A stretch of 38,741 nt of DNA from positions 1-38,741 of the forward strand of contig NZ_JAHXRQ010000034.1 in assembly GCF_019392335.1 (NCBI RefSeq), written 5' to 3'. Every line of letters begins with the position of its first letter. Positions within the stretch are counted from its first letter, which is position 1. Position numbers and translations under genes: made by a program. Shown one piece after another: positions 9,630 through 16,573 of the stretch. The notes below the pieces were generated by a model, which had not been told where the DNA came from, ran no database searches, and saw nothing but the letters and a program-made list of their open reading frames with translations. The DNA is from Mameliella sp. CS4. GTDB lineage: Bacteria; Pseudomonadota; Alphaproteobacteria; Rhodobacterales; Rhodobacteraceae.

Positions 9630-9893
9630 TTTCCTTCGAGGACCATTATGTGCTGATCCGCAGGACGCGCGGATCAGGCTTGCAGGCGATGCGGCTTTCG
9701 GATGCGATACGCGAGGAGGGCGGCACCACGGGCGCAGAGGTCCACAGGTTTCACTGGGTGGTCCCTGGACCGGCTGACCGCCGCGCGCCGCAAAGGAGAC
9801 CGGGCGATCCTAAGCATGACAGGCGGGGTCGAGACACCGGTCAGCCGGGCATGGCTGCCCAGAATCAAGGAGGCGGGGGTCTTGCCCCGGTGA
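9630..9893 (+). pseudogene. Frameshifted small hypothetical gene ahead of lipB
   Basis: Two reading frames look like one broken gene. From GTG 9630 the first frame reads M-A-L-S-F-E-D-H-Y-V-L-I-R-R and on through L-S-D-A-I-R-E-E-G-G. After about 9755 the other frame continues with protein-like sequence (D-R-L-T-A-A-R-R-K-G-D-R-A-I-L-S-M, then T-P-V-S-R-A-W-L-P-R-I-K) to a TGA at 9891-9893, five bases before the lipB ATG. That closeness suggests the second part is the true end of a gene cotranscribed with lipB. The family is not recognised. The first frame runs on into lipB, which would instead give an odd low-complexity extension. Confidence 0.35.
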
Positions 9894-9898
9894 CAGGC

Positions 9899-10564
9899 AT
9901 GGAATGGAAGATCAGCGAGGGGCTGGTGCCCTACGAAGAGGCGCTTTCCTTCATGGAGGACCGCGCCAGCGCCATCGCCGAAGGGCGGGCAGACGAATGC
10001 ATCTGGCTGCTTGAGCACCCGCCGCTCTATACCGCCGGGACCTCGGCCCGGATCGAGGACCTGAAGGACCCCGACCGCTTTCCGGTCTACACCTCCAAGC
10101 GTGGCGGGCAGTATACCTATCACGGCCCCGGTCAGCGGGTGGTCTATGTCATGCTGGACCTCAACAAGCGCGGGCGCGACATCCGCCGGTTCGTGCAGGA
10201 CCTCGAGGCCTGGGTGATCGCGACGCTGGCGGAATTCAACCTTGTCGGCCACATCCGCGAAGGCCGCGTCGGTGTCTGGATCGAACGCCCCGAGAAACCC
10301 CCGCTGGCGGACGGGCGCATGGCCGAGGACAAGATTGCCGCCATCGGCATCCGCCTCCGCCGCTGGGTCAGCTTTCACGGCATCTCGATCAACGTGGAAC
10401 CGGAGCTGGAGCATTTCGACGGCATCGTGCCCTGCGGCATCAACGATTTCGGCGTGACCAGCCTGGTGGACCTGGGCCTGCCGGTGACGATGGACGACCT
10501 TGACGTGGCGCTCAGGGCGCAGTTCGACGCGGTCATGGCGCAGCCCGCCGCAGATCCGGCCTGA
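9899..10564 (+). CDS. lipB: Octanoyl-[acyl-carrier-protein]:protein N-octanoyltransferase LipB
   Basis: A 221-aa LipB. It moves octanoyl from acyl carrier protein to lipoyl domains, the first step of lipoate assembly. The signature R-G-G-Q-Y-T-Y-H-G-P-G-Q is present. K145 in D-K-I-A-A-I-G and C179 in V-P-C-G-I match the Lys/Cys pair used for catalysis, and the F-H-G-I-S-I-N-V segment lies between them. Length is normal for the family. An upstream in-frame extension exists, but it is not LipB-like and ATG 9899 gives the usual N-terminus. It ends convergent to the acetyltransferase gene. Confidence 0.95.
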   Translation: MEWKISEGLVPYEEALSFMEDRASAIAEGRADECIWLLEHPPLYTAGTSARIEDLKDPDRFPVYTSKRGGQYTYHGPGQRVVYVMLDLNKRGRDIRRFVQDLEAWVIATLAEFNLVGHIREGRVGVWIERPEKPPLADGRMAEDKIAAIGIRLRRWVSFHGISINVEPELEHFDGIVPCGINDFGVTSLVDLGLPVTMDDLDVALRAQFDAVMAQPAADPA

Positions 10565-10575
10565 TCCGGCAGGTT

Positions 10576-10604
10576 CGGCCGGGCAGCGATGCGCCACCCG
10601 GCCG
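10576..10604. terminator. Possible bidirectional stem-loop between lipB and GNAT gene
   Basis: CGGCCGGG (10576-10583) pairs with CCCGGCCG (10597-10604) across a 13-nt loop between two convergent stop codons. The T-run on either side is short, so termination strength is doubtful. Confidence 0.4.
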
Positions 10605-10609
10605 GTCCT

Positions 10610-11062
10610 TTACGACACCAACTGCATGTGCGCGAGTTCGAAAGGCAGTCCGTTGTCGTCGGTCGGCCGCCGGGACAGTTCCCGGAACCCCAGCGCCGTG
10701 TAAAAGGCACAGGCCTGTTCGTTGCGCGTATAGACATCCAGCGACAGGGTGCCCTTGAGCGTCAACGCCCGGTCGACCAACCGTCGCCCGATACCCTGCC
10801 CCTGGCAGCCGGGGCTGACAAACAGCCCGCCGATAAAGCCGTCCAACAGGCTGATGAACCCGACCGGCGTATCATGCCGGCAGGCGACCCATGTTTCGGA
10901 TGAAGGCAGATAGAGGTCCTCGATCAGCTTGCGCTGTTCGAGAAGGCGCGCCCTGCCAAGAAAGGGATGCGCTGCAAGGGAGGCGTCGAACCAGACGGCC
11001 GACAGGGGGGCGATGTCCGTGGCCTTGTCGAAAGGCCGGATCACCAGGGGATCGTTCTTCAT
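10610..11062 (-). CDS. GNAT-family N-acetyltransferase
   Basis: A 150-aa acetyltransferase with one GNAT domain. The acetyl-CoA pyrophosphate loop is visible as G-C-Q-G-Q-G-I-G-R-R-L (Q/R-x-x-G-x-G/A). The C-terminal V-Y-T-R-N-E-Q-A-C-A-F-Y-T-A-L-G-F motif is typical of YjaB/YiaC-like enzymes. The substrate cannot be told from sequence. ATG 11062 has GGAG five bases upstream; the longer frame from 11104 has no such site. It stands alone on its strand, 323 bp from the DUF1127 gene. Confidence 0.85.
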   Translation of the reverse strand: MKNDPLVIRPFDKATDIAPLSAVWFDASLAAHPFLGRARLLEQRKLIEDLYLPSSETWVACRHDTPVGFISLLDGFIGGLFVSPGCQGQGIGRRLVDRALTLKGTLSLDVYTRNEQACAFYTALGFRELSRRPTDDNGLPFELAHMQLVS

Positions 11063-11247
11063 GAGAACTCCACAGAATTTTGGATATGGAAAAAGGTCCG
11101 GCACGATCTGGTGCCGGGCAAAGCCGCGTAATGCGGTTCAGACTGAACCTCTGCGCATATCTCTCCTTCTGCCGGTGGATCGAAGGTAGGCCCCGCGCAC
11201 CCCGGATGCAATGGCAGGAACGTGCTGCCACAGCAGCCATGCATCGC

Positions 11248-11282
11248 AAACGAAAAGGGGCAAGGACTGCTGTCCTCGCCCC
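11248..11282 (-). terminator. Rho-independent terminator of DUF1127 gene 1
   Basis: On the minus strand GGGGCGAGGAC pairs fully (one G-U) with GTCCTTGCCCC around a 4-nt loop (plus-strand arms 11257-11267 and 11272-11282), followed by TTTTCGTTT. Confidence 0.75.
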
Positions 11283-11345
11283 CGGGGGCAGATCAAATTT
11301 CCCCCGCCAATGTCTTAAATGTCCTGGTGCTTGCAAATCGTTCCT

Positions 11346-11379
11346 CGGTCCGGGCCGGAGTGGCAGCAGGCCCGGACCG
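11346..11379 (-). other. Perfect 11-bp stem just after the DUF1127 gene 1 stop
   Basis: CGGTCCGGGCC (11346-11356) is the exact reverse complement of 11369-11379, with a 12-nt loop. On the minus strand it starts about 7 nt past the stop codon at 11386. No U-run follows, so it is not a terminator. It could be a processing or stability element at the head of a 3'-UTR-derived RNA. Confidence 0.5.
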
Positions 11380-11385
11380 GCTGTC

Positions 11386-11592
11386 TCAGAGCTTGCCCGA
11401 AAAGACGTGAAAGAGGATGTCCTCGCGGGCGATGCCCTGCTGGGCCAGTTCCGCATCCGAAAGCGCGCGCAACTCGTCGATGCGGGCGGTGCGCTGGCGG
11501 TAGCGGCGGTCAAAGGGCGTCTCGAAGGCGCGCGACAGGCGCTGGCGCAGGGTGGCACGGCTGGAAACGAAGCTGTTGTCGAAATAGGCCAT
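11386..11592 (-). CDS. DUF1127 small protein, copy 1
   Basis: A 68-aa basic protein, M-A-Y-F-D-N-S start. The DUF1127 core is in the second half: R-T-A-R-I-D-E-L-R-A-L-S-D-A-E-L-A-Q-Q-G-I-A-R-E-D-I, followed by L-F-H-V-F-S-G-K-L. Small DUF1127 proteins of alphaproteobacteria (for example CcaF1 in Rhodobacter) have been linked to RNA turnover and stress adaptation. That role is family knowledge, not visible here. It is a close paralogue of the gene at 11856-12062: the middle E-T-P-F-D-R-R-Y-R-Q-R-T-A-R and the tail I-A-R-E-D-I-L-F-H-V-F-S-G-K are identical. It has its own upstream palindromic sites and its own terminator, so each copy is probably a separate transcript. ATG 11592 is preceded by a GGGGGA site. 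Confidence 0.85.
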   Translation of the reverse strand: MAYFDNSFVSSRATLRQRLSRAFETPFDRRYRQRTARIDELRALSDAELAQQGIAREDILFHVFSGKL

Positions 11593-11667
11593 CTTGAGGT
11601 CCCCCGTCTGGGTGATGCGGTGTGCGGCAGATGGGTTCAATCTAGAGAGGGGCGGCCTGCCCCATAA

Positions 11668-11700
11668 GTCGGGAATGCCGGACCGTCCGGAATACCGGAC
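11668..11700 (-). promoter_or_regulatory. Double 16-bp palindromic operator upstream of DUF1127 copy 1
   Basis: Two 16-bp dyads one base apart: GTCGGGAATGCCGGAC (11668-11683) and GTCCGGAATACCGGAC (11685-11700). The second is a perfect 6-4-6 inverted repeat; the first has one mismatch. They lie 76 bp before the start codon. The same pair recurs before copy 2. The spacing of 17 bp and the symmetry suggest a dimeric regulator binding two adjacent sites. Confidence 0.6.
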
Positions 11701-11728
11701 CCTGCCCCCGCGACCGCAAGGCAGGGAT

Positions 11729-11760
11729 GAAAAAAGGGGGCGCACTCACAACGCCCCCTT
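11729..11760 (-). terminator. Rho-independent terminator of DUF1127 copy 2
   Basis: On the minus strand AAGGGGGCG (plus 11752-11760) pairs perfectly with CGCCCCCTT (plus 11734-11742) around a 9-nt loop, followed by a T-run at 11729-11735. It lies between the two DUF1127 genes and ends transcription of the upstream one. Confidence 0.85.
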
Positions 11761-11855
11761 AGAAAATCATGAAAAGAATGGATGGGCGGAAAGCCCGGAA
11801 AAGGATTTGGTCAGTGAAACCTTGTCACCGCGTCGCGCGGCGTCACGTCACCGGG

Positions 11856-12062
11856 TCAGGCCTTGCCCGAAAAGACGTGAAAGAGGATGTCCTCGCGGGC
11901 GATGCCCTGCCGGGACAGTTCGGCATCCGACAGCGCACGCAGGGCCTCGACCCGGGCGGTGCGCTGGCGGTAACGGCGGTCGAAGGGAGTCTCGAACAGG
12001 CGCGCAAGACGCTGGCGCAGGGTGGTGCGGTTGGCGGCAAAGCTGCTGTCGTAGTAGGCCAT
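11856..12062 (-). CDS. DUF1127 small protein, copy 2
   Basis: A 68-aa paralogue of the gene at 11386-11592 with the same length and layout (M-A-Y-Y-D-S-S start, DUF1127 core about residues 38-60, same L-F-H-V-F-S-G-K ending). Most differences fall in residues 5-25 and around 37-40. It is transcribed in the same direction, ends in its own terminator at 11729-11760, and has the same double dyad 73 bp upstream. Tandem duplication including the promoter explains this best. The family is thought to act on RNA metabolism in stress; no partner is visible here. Confidence 0.85.
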   Translation of the reverse strand: MAYYDSSFAANRTTLRQRLARLFETPFDRRYRQRTARVEALRALSDAELSRQGIAREDILFHVFSGKA

Positions 12063-12461
12063 CGTGATCCCTCCCCTCGGGATGTTCGTGTTCTCGATGA
12101 CCGGACATTAGGCCGACGGGCCCGGCGGACCAAAGTCGGGAAACCCTGACCGTAAGGGATACCTGACCCTCTCACCGCAGGTTGCGGCAAAGGATGTGGC
12201 GGACGCTGTGAGGGGCTGGTCGCGGTGCAGGTGGTCCGGCCGGAGGAGACCAAGGCGCATCGGCACGGGTATCTTGTCACGCTTTCGCCCCAGACCCTGA
12301 CCGGACGGTTGACGCCGTCGTCTGCGCCCTGCCCGACCGGCGTTCGAGACTTCGGACAAGGACCGGCTGCGTCAAGATCGTAAGCAACAGCTGCACTCCC
12401 TGCCCTATTCCCCCGCCGGACCTGTCCCCCGCGACAGGCGACCAAGGTGCGACAAAAAGAT
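12063..12461. other. Non-coding stretch upstream of ctaD and DUF1127 copy 2
   Basis: About 400 bp. Next to the DUF1127 gene lies its leader with the double dyad (12135-12167). From about 12180 to 12440 I see no gene, hairpin or promoter I can support; open frames on both strands there are short and unlike any family. Confidence 0.4.
12135..12167 (-). promoter_or_regulatory. Double 16-bp palindromic operator upstream of DUF1127 copy 2
   Basis: GTCGGGAAACCCTGAC (12135-12150) and GTAAGGGATACCTGAC (12152-12167), again one base apart and in the same order as before copy 1. Each half-site pair matches at 5 of 6 positions. Shared consensus over the four sites is GTCsGG-n4-CCkGAC on the plus strand. 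Confidence 0.55.
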
Positions 12462-12475
12462 TTGATCTGCGTCAA
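12462..12475 (+). promoter_or_regulatory. FNR/FnrL-type binding site upstream of ctaD
   Basis: TTGATCTGCGTCAA matches the FNR/FnrL dyad (TTGAT-n4-ATCAA) at 9 of 10 conserved positions. Its centre is about 118 bp before the ctaD start. This would tie the high-oxygen aa3 oxidase to oxygen level, as known for oxidase genes in Rhodobacter and Paracoccus. Activation or repression cannot be told without the transcription start. Confidence 0.65.
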
Positions 12476-12523
12476 ATCCGGCCATTGCCGCCCTATTGGT
12501 CACATTCTAAAACGTGAAATGAA

Positions 12524-12560
12524 CGTCGCTCTCGGGTGGATTCCCTTCCCAAGAGCGACG
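12524..12560 (+). promoter_or_regulatory. Strong 5'-leader hairpin before ctaD
   Basis: CGTCGCTCTCGGG (12524-12536) and CCCAAGAGCGACG (12548-12560) pair at 12 of 13 positions around an 11-nt loop. It ends 13 nt before the AGGAGG at 12574-12579, leaving the ribosome site free. It may stabilise the leader; it could also be a DNA dyad near the promoter. Confidence 0.5.
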
Positions 12561-12585
12561 CCCAGGGATCAGCAGGAGGCAAACA

Positions 12586-14259
12586 ATGGCAGATGCAGCC
12601 ATTCACGGCCACGAGCACGAAGACAACCGCGGGTTCTTTACCCGCTGGTTCATGTCGACGAACCACAAGGACATCGGGATTCTGTACCTTGTCGTCTCGG
12701 CGTTCGTCGGGCTCATTTCGGTCGTTTTCACCGTTTACATGCGCATGGAGCTTATGTCTCCGGGCGTGCAATACATGTGCATGGAGGGCATGCGCTTTCT
12801 CCCGGCCGCGGTCGAGAACTGCACGCCCAACGGGCACCTCTGGAACGTGCTGATCACCGGCCACGGCATCCTGATGATGTTCTTCGTGGTCATTCCGGCG
12901 CTGTTCGGCGGGTTCGGCAACTACTTCATGCCGCTGCAGATCGGCGCGCCGGACATGGCGTTCCCGCGGATGAACAACCTGTCCTTCTGGCTGTATGTCG
13001 CGGGGTCCACCCTGGCGGTCTGCTCGGTCTTCGCACCGGGTGGCAACGGCCAGCTCGGCTCGGGTGTGGGGTGGGTCCTGTATCCGCCGCTTTCGGTCAA
13101 CGAATCCGGCATGTCGATGGACCTGGCGATCTTCGCTGTCCACGTCTCGGGCGCCTCGTCGATCCTGGGCGCGATCAACATGATCACCACCTTCCTGAAC
13201 ATGCGCACCCCGGGCATGACCCTGTTCAAGGTGCCGCTGTTCTCTTGGGCGATCTTCGTCACATCCTGGCTGATCCTGCTGAGCCTGCCCGTTCTGGCCG
13301 GCGCGATCACCATGCTGCTGACCGACCGGAACTTCGGCACGACCTTCTTTGACCCCGCCGGTGGCGGTGACCCGGTGCTGTACCAGCACATCCTGTGGTT
13401 CTTCGGCCACCCCGAGGTCTACATCGTGATCGTGCCCGGCTTTGGCATCATCAGCCACGTCGTCGCGACCTTCTCGCGCAAGCCGATCTTCGGCTACCTG
13501 CCGATGGTCTGGGCGATCATCGCGATCGGCGCGCTGGGGTTCGTCGTCTGGGCGCACCACATGTACACCGTCGGCATGTCGCTGACCCAGCAGAGCTACT
13601 TCATGCTGGCGACGATGGTCATCGCGGTGCCAACGGGTGTGAAGGTGTTCAGTTGGATCGCCACCATGTGGGGCGGCTCGATCGAGATGAAAACCCCGAT
13701 GCTCTGGGCCTTCGGCTTCCTGTTCCTCTTCACCGTCGGCGGCGTGACCGGCGTGGTGCTGAGCCAGGCGGGCGTCGACCGTGCCTATCATGACACCTAC
13801 TACGTCGTGGCGCACTTCCACTACGTGATGAGCCTTGGTGCCGTCTTTGCCATCTTCGCGGGGGTCTACTTCTACTTCCCCAAGATGACCGGCCGGATGT
13901 ATTCCGAGTTCTGGGGCAAGATCCACTTCTGGACGATGTTCATCGGTGCGAACCTGACCTTCTTCCCGCAGCACTTCCTGGGTCGTCAGGGCATGCCGCG
14001 CCGCTACATCGACTACCCCGAGGCTTTTGCCACCTGGAACTACATCTCCAGCTGGGGCGCGCTGCTCTCCTTTGCATCGTTCCTGCTGTTCTTCGGGATC
14101 ATGTTCCATGCCCTGACCCGCGGCGCCCGCGCCAACCAGGCAAACCCCTGGAACGAATACGCGGACACGCTGGAATGGACCCTGCCCTCGCCGCCGCCGG
14201 AGCACACCTTCGAGCAGCTGCCGAAGCAGGAAGACTGGGACAAGGGCCACGCCCACTAA
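12586..14259 (+). CDS. ctaD: Cytochrome c oxidase subunit I (aa3 type), CtaD
   Basis: A 557-aa haem-copper oxidase catalytic subunit of the inner membrane; it reduces O2 with electrons from cytochrome c and pumps protons. Key residues are in place: H275 and Y279 in G-H-P-E-V-Y (CuB ligand and cross-linked Tyr), H324/H325 in W-A-H-H-M-Y (CuB), K353 of the K channel in T-G-V-K-V-F, and the A-H-F-H-Y-V haem ligands near residue 410. The D-channel segment G-N-Y-F-M-P-L-Q-I-G-A-P-D is present. This is a type A1 aa3 enzyme, not cbb3. It stands alone, followed directly by a terminator; the other subunits are not in this window, as in other Rhodobacterales where ctaD is unlinked. AGGAGG precedes ATG 12586. 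Confidence 0.97.
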   Translation: MADAAIHGHEHEDNRGFFTRWFMSTNHKDIGILYLVVSAFVGLISVVFTVYMRMELMSPGVQYMCMEGMRFLPAAVENCTPNGHLWNVLITGHGILMMFFVVIPALFGGFGNYFMPLQIGAPDMAFPRMNNLSFWLYVAGSTLAVCSVFAPGGNGQLGSGVGWVLYPPLSVNESGMSMDLAIFAVHVSGASSILGAINMITTFLNMRTPGMTLFKVPLFSWAIFVTSWLILLSLPVLAGAITMLLTDRNFGTTFFDPAGGGDPVLYQHILWFFGHPEVYIVIVPGFGIISHVVATFSRKPIFGYLPMVWAIIAIGALGFVVWAHHMYTVGMSLTQQSYFMLATMVIAVPTGVKVFSWIATMWGGSIEMKTPMLWAFGFLFLFTVGGVTGVVLSQAGVDRAYHDTYYVVAHFHYVMSLGAVFAIFAGVYFYFPKMTGRMYSEFWGKIHFWTMFIGANLTFFPQHFLGRQGMPRRYIDYPEAFATWNYISSWGALLSFASFLLFFGIMFHALTRGARANQANPWNEYADTLEWTLPSPPPEHTFEQLPKQEDWDKGHAH

Positions 14260-14282
14260 GGGACGCCCTCACCTGAAACGCG

Positions 14283-14312
14283 AAAGGCCCCGGAGCGATC
14301 CGGGGCCTTTTT
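14283..14312 (+). terminator. Rho-independent terminator of ctaD
   Basis: AAAGGCCCCGGA (14283-14294) pairs perfectly with 14299-14310 around a GCGA loop and runs into five Ts. It lies 23 nt after the ctaD stop. Confidence 0.9.
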
Positions 14313-14337
14313 CATGTCCACGGTCGTTTCGCGCGGG

Positions 14338-15930
14338 TCAGTCCCCGTCGCGCCATTCGTAGATGTAGCGGAAGCTTCCGACCGAATTGGCACAGACCCG
14401 GACCTCGAACCGGCTGGCTGTGTCGGGTCCCCCGTAGCCAAAGCCGCTGTCAGGCCCGATGAGGACACCCGCCCCCTGTGTGACGTGACCGCCTCTTGCC
14501 GAAACCGAAACGGGCCCACCTTGCGCCGTGCGCACCAACGACAACTCTTCGTTGTCCGGGCTCTGGCAAGCATCTGAATGCGAGACGGCCAAGGTATAGT
14601 CGAGGCTGGCATCGCCCCAATCGGCCTCGAACGCCCCCTTCAAAGTAGCGCTCACCTCGTACCTCTGTCCCGGCTCGAAAAACTCCGGGGGGCTCGCCCA
14701 GGAATAGGATACGGAAAACGACCCCGAGGGATCGCCGCATCGCGGCTTGGACACCGTCCACTCGGCCACGCCGTCGTCGATCGTACCGGCCTCGTCATAG
14801 CACTGCGAGAAGTGCGGCAGCGTAACCTTGGCGGCCGTTCCGACCAGAGCCCAGTGCCCGACCGTGGGCGCGACGGTGCGCGCGCCCGGCTTGGGGTCGG
14901 CGGGCACCGGCTGCTTTGGTGGGTCCTTCAACGGCATGCGCTGGGAAACCTCGGCGCAGCGACCCGTGACGACCGGCAGAACGTAATGCGACAGCGCCAT
15001 GCTCTGCAGCCGGGCCTGCGCCACGTCCAGAAGGTCGATACCCAACTCGTGGTTCCGCCGGGCCTCGATCTTTGAAAGCGCCGCGTCAAAGGCACGATCC
15101 GCAACGGCCTTGGCGTCGTCGCGGACGTTTTCGATGATGCGCAGCCGATCGTCGTTGCCGACGTCGCGTTCGGGCACCGCGCCCGACACGTCAGATGGGC
15201 CAAAGATATCCTCGTAAGCCTGGCGAAAGCGCCGGTCCGCCTCGGCATGGGCCGCGTCCCGCGCGGCCATCGCATCGCGCATCGCCTCCGCCGCCAGGGC
15301 CATCTCGGCCTCGATCTCTGCCACGTTGCGCTCTGCCTTGTCACGCAACAGGTCCTGCGACCGCTGCACGATCGCCTCGTCCCAGCCGTTCAGCAGCGCG
15401 TGCTGCACGATCTCCTGCACCCAGCGCGCCCGGTTCTGCGCCACGCGCTGCCGGTTCGCTTCCAGGATCGCGTCAGGGGTCAACACGACCTTGCGCCCGG
15501 TGTTGGCCCCGTCCAGCACCACCTTTCCCCAGCCCGAGGCCAGCAAGAGGATCAGGTCCCATTCATCCGGCATCTTCCAGATGCCCAGGAGCGACATGGC
15601 GTAATCGTCGAACAACGCTTGGATGTCCGGCGGCAGATGCGCATCCAGATACAGCGCCGTCAGCACCGCCTTGCGGCAGTCGTCCGCGCCCGCCGCCTCC
15701 AGGATCCGCTGCAGTTCCATCAGGTCCTCGCCATGATACCGGTCGAGATCCCGTACCGACGGGACAACCCATCCTTCCGCATGGGCGCGCGAGATCTGGG
15801 TGTCTATCGCGCGCCGCGCGTCGAAGACATCGGCCATCCCGGCAGTGGCTGACAGGATCAGCACCAAAGCCGCCGCGGCCAAGCCGCGCGCCTTCCGTCC
15901 CCCGTCACCTCTCTGCAATCCGCTGCTCAT
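14338..15930 (-). CDS. Secreted protein of unknown function, 530 aa
   Basis: Not recognised. The N-terminus has a signal peptide (R-K-A-R then a hydrophobic stretch 17-30, cleavage after G-M-A at 33). Residues about 35-330 are mostly helical, with a long charged, Ala-rich segment around 190-310 (E-I-E-A-E-M-A-L-A-A-E-A-M-R-D-A-M) that could form a coiled coil. A Pro-rich linker (K-Q-P-V-P-A-D-P-K-P-G) leads to a C-terminal part of about 180 residues with alternating polar/hydrophobic sequence and four or more cysteines, likely a beta-sandwich with disulfides. The product is probably periplasmic or extracellular. AGGAGG stands eight bases before ATG 15930. It is a single-gene unit between the ctaD terminator and a divergent DUF2244 gene. 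Confidence 0.7.
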   Translation of the reverse strand: MSSGLQRGDGGRKARGLAAAALVLILSATAGMADVFDARRAIDTQISRAHAEGWVVPSVRDLDRYHGEDLMELQRILEAAGADDCRKAVLTALYLDAHLPPDIQALFDDYAMSLLGIWKMPDEWDLILLLASGWGKVVLDGANTGRKVVLTPDAILEANRQRVAQNRARWVQEIVQHALLNGWDEAIVQRSQDLLRDKAERNVAEIEAEMALAAEAMRDAMAARDAAHAEADRRFRQAYEDIFGPSDVSGAVPERDVGNDDRLRIIENVRDDAKAVADRAFDAALSKIEARRNHELGIDLLDVAQARLQSMALSHYVLPVVTGRCAEVSQRMPLKDPPKQPVPADPKPGARTVAPTVGHWALVGTAAKVTLPHFSQCYDEAGTIDDGVAEWTVSKPRCGDPSGSFSVSYSWASPPEFFEPGQRYEVSATLKGAFEADWGDASLDYTLAVSHSDACQSPDNEELSLVRTAQGGPVSVSARGGHVTQGAGVLIGPDSGFGYGGPDTASRFEVRVCANSVGSFRYIYEWRDGD

Positions 15931-16067
15931 GGTCACATCCTCCTGAGATCTGAAACGCAACTTATCATCTTGCCGGGACGCCGGACTTTGACCCACAACA
16001 ATTCTGCTGTATATCCCGCATGATGACTTCCGCCCGGGGTGAGACCGGGAACCTTTCCGACGGACCA

Positions 16068-16562
16068 ATGCCTTACCACTGGACAACGCCCCCCCGCGAA
16101 GCCTCCCAGGTCCTGCAGCTCTGGCCGCACAATTCCCTGTCGGCCGAGGGTTTCGCAGCCATGATCCTGGGCTTCTTCCTCTTTGCCTCGGTGCCGCTTT
16201 ACAGCGTGATCGGGACGGCTGTGCTATGGGGCCTCCTGCCCTTCATGCTGGCAGCGACGGCGGCGCTTTATTACGCGTTGCGGCGCAACCGGCGTGACCG
16301 CCGCATCCTGGAGGTCCTGACCGTCACACCCGAGGTCACGCATCTGACCCGGACCAACCCCAAGGGCGACACCCAAGACTGGGAAAGCAACACCTACTGG
16401 GTCAAGGTCGCCTGCCACGAGTCCGGCGGACCGGTGCCCTATTACGTCACGCTCAAGGGCGATGGCCGCGAGGTCGAGATCGGCGCCTTCCTGAGCGAAG
16501 ACGAGCGCCGCGCCCTGTTCAACGACCTGACCGACGCGGTGCGCCGCGCGGCCCATCCCTGA
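16068..16562 (+). CDS. DUF2244 membrane protein
   Basis: A 164-aa protein with two adjoining transmembrane helices (about residues 30-75, including L-W-G-L-L-P-F) followed by a basic turn R-R-N-R-R-D-R-R and a soluble C-terminal domain. The start M-P-Y-H-W-T, the L-W-P-H-N-S-L segment and the overall layout match DUF2244, common in Rhodobacterales and often near cytochrome oxidase genes. Function is unknown. ATG 16068 is chosen by family fit; ATGs at 16020/16023 would add about 15 residues and have no ribosome site. The glycosyltransferase-like gene follows after 11 nt. Confidence 0.75.
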   Translation: MPYHWTTPPREASQVLQLWPHNSLSAEGFAAMILGFFLFASVPLYSVIGTAVLWGLLPFMLAATAALYYALRRNRRDRRILEVLTVTPEVTHLTRTNPKGDTQDWESNTYWVKVACHESGGPVPYYVTLKGDGREVEIGAFLSEDERRALFNDLTDAVRRAAHP

Positions 16563-16573
16563 AGGGCGACAGC

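Larger units (their letters stand above)
11063..11385 (-). other. 3' region of first DUF1127 gene, possible small-RNA source
   Basis: No protein gene seen. On the minus strand it holds the 3' UTR of the DUF1127 gene: an 11-bp stem close after the stop, about 60 nt of unpaired G-rich sequence, then a rho-independent terminator (11248-11282). Beyond that, CCGGCAC (11098-11104) and GTGCCGG (11111-11117) form a small dyad. Confidence 0.45.
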
